Below, piece by piece: positions 57,350-64,000 of a DNA stretch of 64,000 nucleotides. Each line of letters starts with the position of its first letter. Positions within the stretch are counted from its first letter, which is position 1. This stretch comes from JAXDLW01 sp050998755 (GTDB lineage: Bacteria; Chloroflexota; Dormibacteria; DASZGP01), in NCBI GenBank assembly GCA_050998755.1, contig JBPCPW010000110.1:1-64000 (forward strand), written 5' to 3'. The translations under genes and the position numbers were made by a program. The notes beneath the pieces were generated by a model, which saw only the letters and a program-made list of their open reading frames with translations, did no database searches and was not told where the DNA came from.

Positions 57350-60300
57350 GTGATCGAACCTATTTCCGCCCCCATTCAGCGAGATCCCCGGGCTGACGAG
57401 CACGATGCCTGCGCGCTCATCGCCAACGTGCGCAAGAAGGGCGGCGCGTCGCACGGCAACGTCAAGCGGACGATCGAGGCGCTGATGATGATGTCCCACC
57501 GCTCGGGTATCGTCGAGGGCGAGGGGGACGGGTGTGGCGTCCTGGTGGACATCCCCCGCCGGATCTGGGCTGAGCGGTTGGTCAAGGCCGGCCTTTTCGA
57601 GGCGGTGACCACCCACCCGCGGTTCTTCGTCGGTCATTTCATGGTCCCGCGCGCCCTCGGCGAGAGCGCCGGCCGGCTGCGTGATCGGTTCGAAGACATG
57701 TTCAAGGCCGCCGGGGTCGAGATCCTGTGGAGCGGACCGGGCGAGGTCGCGTCACACACTCTCGGCCCCGCGGCGAAACTTGAGGAGCCCGACTTCTGGC
57801 AGCTGGCGGGATTCCTCAACCAGGGGGACACCAGCGAGATCAACAGCAAGCTGTTCCAGTTCCAGCTGGAGATCGAGCGCACCACCGAGATCCACGTGGT
57901 CTCGCTCAGCGCCGATTCCTGCGTCTACAAGATCCGCGGCAGCGCCGAGGCCCTGACGCGCTACTACCCCGAGCTTCGCCGTCCCGACTTCGTCTCGGCG
58001 ATCACCATCGGCCACAACCGCTACTCGACCAACACGGCTTCGGCATTCGAGCGCGTCCAGCCGTTCTCCATGCTGGCCCACAACGGCGAGATCAACACCG
58101 TCGCCCGGCTGCGCGAGGCGGCGCTGGGCATCGGCACGCAGCTGGTGAAGCAGGGCTCTGACAGCCAGGACCTCAACCGCACCATCGAGACCATGGTCCA
58201 CGGTTACGGCATGACGCTGATGGAGGCCGTCGAGGTGCTCTTCCCGCCGATCCTCAGCGAGATCAAGCTGCTGCCGACCCCGCTGCAGGACCTCTACATG
58301 TTCTTCCGCAACCTGTGGGGACCGTTCGCCCAGGGGCCCGCGGGGATCGTGACGCGCAATGGCGACGAGTGCGTCTTTGGGGTCGACGCCATGGGCCTGC
58401 GCCCGCTGTGGTTCGGCGAGACCGAGAAGGAATGGTTCTTCTCGTCGGAGAAAGGGGTCATCCCCATCGACGTGATGATCTCCGACCCCATCCCCCTGGC
58501 CCCCGGCGAGCGGGTCGCCGTCCAGGTGGAGCGCGGCCACCGGGTGCGGGTCCTGCGCCATCCCGAGGTCCAGAAGCGGGTCAACGACCTCGCGCGGCAC
58601 CGCTGGCCGGGCATCCGCGGGTACCGCCAGCACCTCGACGGCCCGGTGCAGACCCACGCCACGCGCGAGCACACCAGGTACTACCGTGACTACCTCGCCG
58701 AGGATGAGTCGGCGCCCCCAGACCACGAGCGGCTGCTGGCGGCTTTCGGGTGGGACCGTGAGGACGTCGACGCCGTGGAGCGCCTGGCCGGCACCGGCAA
58801 CGAGAAGATCGGCAGTCTTGGTTGGGACGGCCCCTTGGCTGCGCTGAACGATCAGCGCCAGAACCTCGCCGACTATTACAAAGAGACCGTCGCAGTGGTG
58901 ACCAACCCGGCGATCGACCGCGAGCGTGAAATCGAGCACTTCTCGCTGCGGACCATTCTTGGGCGCAAGCCCCAGATGCGCACCGGCAAACAGGTCCGCG
59001 CCCACAAGAGAATGGAACTGACGCATCCCATACTCCTGGGGGGGCACCTCAAGGAGCAGTCGATGCCCGCTGAGGTCTACGGCTCGATGGCCGAGAACCT
59101 CGGCACCTATGTGCTCGAGGACCTGCTCGCGGAGTTCGCCGACGACCCCGGCGCGGTGCGGATCATCGAGGCGGCATACCAGCCCGACGAGGGGCTGCGC
59201 CGCGCCGTCCAGCGCATCGCGGACGAGGCGGTCGGCGCGGTCCGGGATGACGGTGTCCACCTGATCCTGGTTGACGACGGCACCGCCTTCCGACAGGGGC
59301 GCCACGCCATCGATCCGCACCTCGCGCTGTCGTGGATCGACCTCGCGCTGAACCAGGAATTCGACGAGTTTGGCGAGTCATATCGCCGCCGGGTTTCGCT
59401 GGTGTTGCGCTCCGGCGCGCTGCGCAACCTGCACGACCTGGCCATGGCCATGGCCGTGGGCGCCGACGCCGTGAACCCGTACCTGCTGCTGGACGCGGCG
59501 CTGCATGCGGAGAACTGGAAGGCGCTGGAGAACACCGTGATCGCGCTGCGCAAGGGCTTCGAGAAGGTCATCTCGACCATGGGCATCCACGAGTTGCGTG
59601 GCTATGGACGCTTCCAGTCGTCAATCGGGCTGGAGCCCGAGCTGGCCGGCTACATGCGGATGCGCAACTTCTACGGCTCAGAGGGGCGCGGCCTGTCGCT
59701 GGCCCAACTCGAGCGAGAGGGCACTGAGCGGTTCCGCATCGCCACCGGGGCGATCGGCAATGACGGCAAGGCGGCCCCGGCGCAGCTGGCCAAGACCTTC
59801 CACTTCAACCCGTTTGTATACAAGCTGGCGCAGCGTGTCGCGGAGACCGGCGAGGGCTACGACGACTTCGCCGCCAAGGTCCACGCGCAGGAGCAGGAGC
59901 ACCCGGTTTCGCTCCGCCACCTGCTGGACTTCCACACCCAGCCCAACGCCGAGGGCACCAGGCTGTTCGGGCTCGAGGTGGACTGCTCGGTGGGCGACCA
60001 CTCGCTGCCGATGCTGATCAGCTCGATGTCGTTTGGATCACAGGGCGAGACCGCCTATCGGGCCTACGCCGAGGCCGCCAAGCGCCTGAACATGATCTGC
60101 GTCAACGGCGAGGGCGGCGAACTGCCCGACCTCATCGGCATGTACCCCAAGTGGCGCGGCCAGCAGATCGCCTCCGGGCGTTTTGGCGTCACCGCCGAGC
60201 TGCTCAACTCCTCGTTCCTGCTGGAGATCAAGATCGGCCAGGGCGCCAAGCCCGGCGAGGGCGGCCACCTGCCTGGCTCCAAGGTCACCGACCGCGTCGC

Positions 60301-61981
60301 CCTGGCGCGCAACGCCCGCGCGGGGATCGACCTGATATCGCCGTCCAACAACCACGACCTGTACTCCATCGAGGACCTGGCGCAGTTGATCGAGGAGCTG
60401 AAGACGGGCAACCCGCTGGCCCGAGTGGCGGTGAAGCTGCCCTGCGTCCCGGGTATCGGGACCATAGCCGTCGGCGTGGCCAAGGCGGGCGCGGACATCG
60501 TGACCCTATCGGGCTTTGATGGCGGCACCGGCGCGGCGCGGTCACACGCGTTACGACACGTGGGGCTACCGGTTGAGCTGGGCGTCCGCGAGGCGCACCT
60601 GGCGCTGCAGGCGGGCGGACTCAGGGAGAAGGTGGAGGTCTGGGCCGACGGCGGCGTCAAGGGCGGCGCGGACGTGGTCAAGCTCATCCTGCTGGGCGCC
60701 AACCGCTGCGGATTCGGAACCATGTCGATGGTGGCCATCGGCTGCACCATCTGTCGGGGCTGCCAGCTCGACACCTGCCACGTCGGCATCGCCACCCAGG
60801 TGACCACGCAGGAAGAGGCCGACCACAAGGGCATGAAGCGCTTCGTGCCCCGCGAGTTCGACCACGCGGTGCACAACCTGGTCAACTATTTCTCCAATGT
60901 CGGCGAGGAGATCCGGGGTCTGACCGCGGCGCTCGGCGCGATGCGCACCCAGGACCTTGTGGGCCGCTGCGACCTGCTGCACCAGGCCCGCATGACCGAC
61001 CGGATCGACCTCGCCGAGCTGATCACGGTGACCGCCGAGGACTACGCCATCGAGGATTACTGCGCCCCGATGGGCCCCATGCGGCGGCCCCTGAACCACC
61101 TGACAAAGGTCATCACCTCGATGGCCATGGAGCAATTTGACCGCGGCCAGACGGCGGTGATGTACGAGGACGACAAGGTGACGTCGATGGACCGCGCGCT
61201 GGGGACGCACCTCAGCGGCGAGATGACGCGGCGGAGGTCGGCGCACACCCTCAACGGTGTGGCCACCAACCTGGTCTTCCACGAGGGCACGATCCCCGGC
61301 AACGGGCTGGCGGCGTTCAACGTCAAGGGCGTCACGGTGAATGTCGAGGGTGGCGCGCAGGACGGCGTCGGCAAGAGCTCGTTGGGTGGCAGGGTATCCA
61401 TCCTCAAGGGCATGAACTGGCAGGGCGGGCGGGTGGACGGGTCAGTCGGCAAGTCCCTGCTGTATGGCGCGCAGGGGGGCACTTTCTACATCCAGGGTGA
61501 CGCCGACTCACGCGCGTGCATCCGGCTGAGTGGGGCGGACGTGGTCCTGGGTGGGCGGCTCAAGGGCCAGGTCGACGACGAGCTTGGGAACATGGCGGGC
61601 CGCGCCAACCTCAAGGGCTTCGCGTTCGAGTACATGACGCTGGGCCGGGCGGTGGTGCTGGGCGACCCCGGACCGTGGATGTGCTCCGGCATGACCGGCG
61701 GCGTGGTGTACGTGCGGCTGCAGCCGGAGATGGGCATGGACCTGGCGGCCCTGGACCGGCGCAAGGCCAAGGGTGCGATGGTGGAGATCGTCGACCGCCT
61801 GGATCTCGCCGACGAGGCCAACCTGGCCGAGCTGCTGGGGGGCTACGCCGACGCGCTGGACGAGGGCAACCAGCCCGACGAGGCGCGCGAGGTACGTGAG
61901 CTGGCGGTGGCCCCCCATGGGCAATTCGCCAAGGTGGTGGCCAGGAACCAGCAGGTGGATCCCTCAGTCTCCACGGAATAG
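57350..61981 (+). CDS. gltB: Glutamate synthase large subunit
   Basis: The 1543-residue enzyme makes glutamate from glutamine and 2-oxoglutarate. After a short propeptide, Cys21 (EHDACALIANVRKKG) is the class II amidotransferase nucleophile. The central domain and the FMN domain follow (AKPGEGGHLPGSKV, GFDGGTGAARSHALRHVGLP). The 3Fe-4S cysteines lie in GCTICRGCQLDTCHVGIATQ near residue 1133, and a C-terminal GXGXG beta-helix (about 1270-1470) closes the protein. GTG start with GAGGAG upstream. The small subunit gltD is not next to it, so it lies elsewhere or the electron donor is different. Confidence 0.96.
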   Translation: MIEPISAPIQRDPRADEHDACALIANVRKKGGASHGNVKRTIEALMMMSHRSGIVEGEGDGCGVLVDIPRRIWAERLVKAGLFEAVTTHPRFFVGHFMVPRALGESAGRLRDRFEDMFKAAGVEILWSGPGEVASHTLGPAAKLEEPDFWQLAGFLNQGDTSEINSKLFQFQLEIERTTEIHVVSLSADSCVYKIRGSAEALTRYYPELRRPDFVSAITIGHNRYSTNTASAFERVQPFSMLAHNGEINTVARLREAALGIGTQLVKQGSDSQDLNRTIETMVHGYGMTLMEAVEVLFPPILSEIKLLPTPLQDLYMFFRNLWGPFAQGPAGIVTRNGDECVFGVDAMGLRPLWFGETEKEWFFSSEKGVIPIDVMISDPIPLAPGERVAVQVERGHRVRVLRHPEVQKRVNDLARHRWPGIRGYRQHLDGPVQTHATREHTRYYRDYLAEDESAPPDHERLLAAFGWDREDVDAVERLAGTGNEKIGSLGWDGPLAALNDQRQNLADYYKETVAVVTNPAIDREREIEHFSLRTILGRKPQMRTGKQVRAHKRMELTHPILLGGHLKEQSMPAEVYGSMAENLGTYVLEDLLAEFADDPGAVRIIEAAYQPDEGLRRAVQRIADEAVGAVRDDGVHLILVDDGTAFRQGRHAIDPHLALSWIDLALNQEFDEFGESYRRRVSLVLRSGALRNLHDLAMAMAVGADAVNPYLLLDAALHAENWKALENTVIALRKGFEKVISTMGIHELRGYGRFQSSIGLEPELAGYMRMRNFYGSEGRGLSLAQLEREGTERFRIATGAIGNDGKAAPAQLAKTFHFNPFVYKLAQRVAETGEGYDDFAAKVHAQEQEHPVSLRHLLDFHTQPNAEGTRLFGLEVDCSVGDHSLPMLISSMSFGSQGETAYRAYAEAAKRLNMICVNGEGGELPDLIGMYPKWRGQQIASGRFGVTAELLNSSFLLEIKIGQGAKPGEGGHLPGSKVTDRVALARNARAGIDLISPSNNHDLYSIEDLAQLIEELKTGNPLARVAVKLPCVPGIGTIAVGVAKAGADIVTLSGFDGGTGAARSHALRHVGLPVELGVREAHLALQAGGLREKVEVWADGGVKGGADVVKLILLGANRCGFGTMSMVAIGCTICRGCQLDTCHVGIATQVTTQEEADHKGMKRFVPREFDHAVHNLVNYFSNVGEEIRGLTAALGAMRTQDLVGRCDLLHQARMTDRIDLAELITVTAEDYAIEDYCAPMGPMRRPLNHLTKVITSMAMEQFDRGQTAVMYEDDKVTSMDRALGTHLSGEMTRRRSAHTLNGVATNLVFHEGTIPGNGLAAFNVKGVTVNVEGGAQDGVGKSSLGGRVSILKGMNWQGGRVDGSVGKSLLYGAQGGTFYIQGDADSRACIRLSGADVVLGGRLKGQVDDELGNMAGRANLKGFAFEYMTLGRAVVLGDPGPWMCSGMTGGVVYVRLQPEMGMDLAALDRRKAKGAMVEIVDRLDLADEANLAELLGGYADALDEGNQPDEAREVRELAVAPHGQFAKVVARNQQVDPSVSTE

Positions 61982-62171
61982 GCGGGCCGGGACTCCAGCA
62001 CGATCGGGTGGTCGTTGGGGGCCTCAATCGAGGGCCTGCTTGAGGGGTATATATCGGCAGACACGTTCGGCTTGGCGTGCCATTCGATGTTCTGGCAGGG
62101 GCGAGGGCGGTCCATGGCTGACTCGTCCAGCCCGCCTTTCCGCTGGTTCTGCGCTACGAACATTTGTTTGG

Positions 62172-62177
62172 TATAAT
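62172..62177 (+). promoter_or_regulatory. Extended -10 of a leaderless promoter
   Basis: TGG-TATAAT, an extended -10 element, lies 6 nt before the ATG at 62184. Confidence 0.6.
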
Positions 62178-62183
62178 TGGAAC

Positions 62184-63436
62184 ATGGGGTTTGGGGAGGG
62201 GGATCCTGTGCCCGGGGAGGAGACAGGGCCGCCGATCGGTGCTGAATTGAGCCTCTTGACGTCTGCAGTGGAGCGCTTCTGCCGGCGCCCGGAGGAGCTG
62301 TTGCTCGCGCACGAGATCGGCCAGCAGATGGAGCTCCTAGCGCATCTTCGTGATCGGCTCGACCTCGAGTTTTCTGAGCTCGGGGGTGTCTTCGCGGCGA
62401 CAGGTGAGGCCGAGGCCCAGGGCTCCAACGGGCCTGTCGAGTGGGTTCGTCATCACTGCAAGCTGTCCTCTACCCGGGCGAGCGAGCTCATGGTGGTCGG
62501 CGACCACGTGGCCCAGATGCCGGAGACCTGCGATGCCTTGACCGACGGCCTGGTCGGTTTCGGGCACCTGGTGCACATTGCCCGCAATGCCCGGTTCTGC
62601 GCCAACTCACCGACCGCGAATTTCGATGAGAGCCGCTGCTGGAGAAGGCCGTCGACGAGAGCGTGAGCAGGTTCCACCACACCTGTCTTGCCATGCGCCA
62701 CTCCCAGGACCCCGAGGGCTACGTGGATTCGGAGGTCAACGCCGTCGAGTCCCGGGAACTCTTGGTGTATCCGCAGGACGATGGCATGACGCTGATCAGT
62801 GCCCGGCTCGATTCAACTGGCGCCGCGACGGTGCAAACGGCGCTCAAGGCGCTGTCGAGGAAACTTGGGCCGGACGATTACCGGTCAAGCGCCCGACGCG
62901 ATGCGGATGCGCTGATCGAGATCGCCCTGCACATGCTCAACGAGGGCGCCGCGCCCGAAGGCGGTTCGCAGCGCCCCCACATCAGCGTCACCTGCACGCT
63001 CGAGACCCTGATGGGACTCAAGGGGGCGCCGGCAGCCCAGATCGAGTATGGCCAGCCGATCTCCGGCGCAACGCTGAACCGCCTGGCCTGCGACAGCGAG
63101 ATCACCAAGGTCCTGCTCGACGAGCGCCTCATCCCGGTGGCCGTCGGGCACATGAAGCGCACGCTTAGCAAATCCGAGCGGCGGGCATTGAACGCGCGTG
63201 ACGGAGGGTGCCGCTACCCGGGCTGTCACCGGCCGCCGTCGCAGTGCGAGGCGCATCACATCGAGTTCTATTCGCGCGGTGGCAAGACCAAGCTCGACAA
63301 CATGATGTTGCTCTGCCCCTTCCACCACTGGCGAGTGCACGAAGGTGGTTGGTTGCTGGGGATGAGTGCCGACGGCTCGGTGGTCGTGGTGCCCCCGCAA
63401 CTGGCGCGCGCACCGGGGAGTTCAGTCGCCGCATAG
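62184..63436 (+). pseudogene. DUF222/HNH endonuclease-like gene with a frameshift
   Basis: The first frame (62184-62666) encodes the DUF222 N-terminal half and runs off into unrelated residues after ANFDES. The same bases read one frame over give LLEKAVDESVSRFHHTCLAM, which continues smoothly into the second frame ending at 63436. That frame has the HNH core (CRYPGCHRPPSQCEAHHIEF, then DNMMLLCPFHHWRVHEGGW). One missing base near 62630-62636 explains the break. DUF222/HNH genes are multi-copy in GC-rich Gram-positive-type genomes. It could be a true pseudogene or a sequencing error. Confidence 0.82.
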
Positions 63437-63516
63437 GGGCCCCAATCCGGGCTGACTGTGCGCAGGATGTTGCAGCCAAACGTTGATCTGCCGGGAATTC
63501 GGTAAAGTATGCGGCG

Positions 63517-64000
63517 ATGCGGCCGTCCGGACCTCTGAGATACCTGTTCCCAGCTGCCTTCTCAGTTCTGGCGCTGATTGCCATCCTCACGGCTCAGATC
63601 TACCAGGGCCACATGCTTGGAACGGGCGGTTCCGAGGTGTCGCTTAAACCCGCTGTGAACCCATCTGTCGCGCCGCTTCCGCCATCGCCGGCCGCCGTGC
63701 CATCGGCGGCTCCCAGTTCGGCTCCCGCCGCGGCGGCCACGCCGGCGGCGGAGGCAACCCCGGCTCCCGCACCAAGCCCGACGGCCACGACTCCGGCAGT
63801 TCCCAGTCCCGCAGCGAGCGCGGCCGCCAGCTCAGCGCCTGCCGGCCCAGGCGGTGCCGCGGCCTCACCCGTGCCACCCGGCGGAGCCACCGCGAACACC
63901 GGCGGCGGAACGACCGCCTCGGTCGGCCCCAGCGCTGCGCCCGAAGCCTCTGCCTCGATCGTGTCGCCCCTTCCAGGTGTCCTGACCGTGAGCACCCCAG
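63517..64000 (+). CDS. Pro/Ala/Ser-rich exported protein, 3' end cut by the window
   Basis: The frame starts MRPSGPLRYLFPAAFSVLAL, a signal anchor or signal peptide. It then runs through more than 100 residues of Pro/Ala/Ser/Thr-rich low-complexity sequence to the window edge. The folded domain, if any, lies beyond. Such linkers are common in cell-wall or surface proteins. TAAAGT lies 8 nt before the ATG. The opposite strand is also open here, but only because of the biased composition. Confidence 0.6.
   Translation, partial: MRPSGPLRYLFPAAFSVLALIAILTAQIYQGHMLGTGGSEVSLKPAVNPSVAPLPPSPAAVPSAAPSSAPAAAATPAAEATPAPAPSPTATTPAVPSPAASAAASSAPAGPGGAAASPVPPGGATANTGGGTTASVGPSAAPEASASIVSPLPGVLTVSTP

Noticed and set aside
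62600..62666. Programmed ribosomal frameshift in the DUF222/HNH gene
   Set aside because: No slippery heptamer or downstream stimulatory structure is seen at the break. A simple indel is the easier explanation.
63600..63995. Ala/Gly-rich coding frame on the minus strand at the right end
   Set aside because: It is the mirror of a Pro/Ala/Ser-rich plus-strand gene that has a signal anchor and a -10 box. The composition opens both strands.

Overview
The window is 64 kb of GC-rich bacterial chromosome with strong GC3 bias and many GTG/TTG starts. It carries one-membrane (monoderm-type) surface features: a sortase, an LPxTA-type sorting signal and a TatA-like protein. No rRNA, tRNA, CRISPR array, prophage or insertion sequence was recognised. 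The gene repertoire, and many -10 boxes placed 5-9 nt before start codons (leaderless promoters), fit an Actinobacteria/Chloroflexota/Dormibacterota-like lineage. I cannot fix the phylum from sequence alone.

Layout. (1) 0.3-10.6 kb, minus strand: a ten-gene, almost gapless surface-polysaccharide operon. It starts with a phosphoglycosyl transferase and contains the CapE/CapF/CapG set for UDP-N-acetyl-L-fucosamine, two glycosyltransferases, two DegT-type aminotransferase homologues and two GNAT-type acyltransferases. (2) 10.9-12.3 kb: an SGNH-fold protein that has lost its catalytic residues, and a sortase. (3) 12.4-20.6 kb: a toxin-antitoxin island with nine PIN (VapC) toxin genes, antitoxins of several unrelated families and a HipBA pair. 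It has visible recombination scars: an internally deleted antitoxin, a toxin ending in an antitoxin-like tail, a cassette apparently inserted inside another cassette, and a chimeric repeat. (4) 20.7-29.6 kb: gyrB, plsX, fabF and gyrA, interrupted by three further toxin-antitoxin units, one of them reduced to an antitoxin plus toxin stub. (5) 29.6-36.5 kb: signalling genes (diguanylate cyclase, PAS histidine kinase, NarX/NarL-like two-component pair), a TatA-like protein, two tandem tiny membrane proteins and an alpha/beta hydrolase. (6) 36.5-39.4 kb: a structured RNA with an intrinsic terminator, then an 849-residue fusion of a membrane HD-GYP domain to an MFS transporter. (7) 39.4-45.8 kb: DedA protein, prephenate dehydratase, two small zinc-ribbon-type proteins, a PRC/MgtE_N/CBS protein paired with an atypical NRAMP transporter, and a PfkB kinase. 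(8) 45.8-51.4 kb: hom, thrC, thrB and lysC for aspartate-family amino acids, with a Phd/PIN pair inserted antisense between thrC and thrB. (9) 51.4-64 kb: another PIN/HTH pair, ychF, a lipoate ligase-like protein, a membrane protein behind a structured leader, an LVIVD propeller with an LPDTA sorting signal, gltB, a frameshifted DUF222/HNH gene and a partial Pro/Ala-rich protein.

Most notable: the HD-GYP/MFS fusion and the RNA before it; the recombining toxin-antitoxin island with a possible self-inhibiting toxin; recurrent CTG starts at CTGA stop/start overlaps, which standard start-codon rules miss; frequent leaderless promoters; and a probable Mg2+ transport pair behind a leader that can fold two ways.
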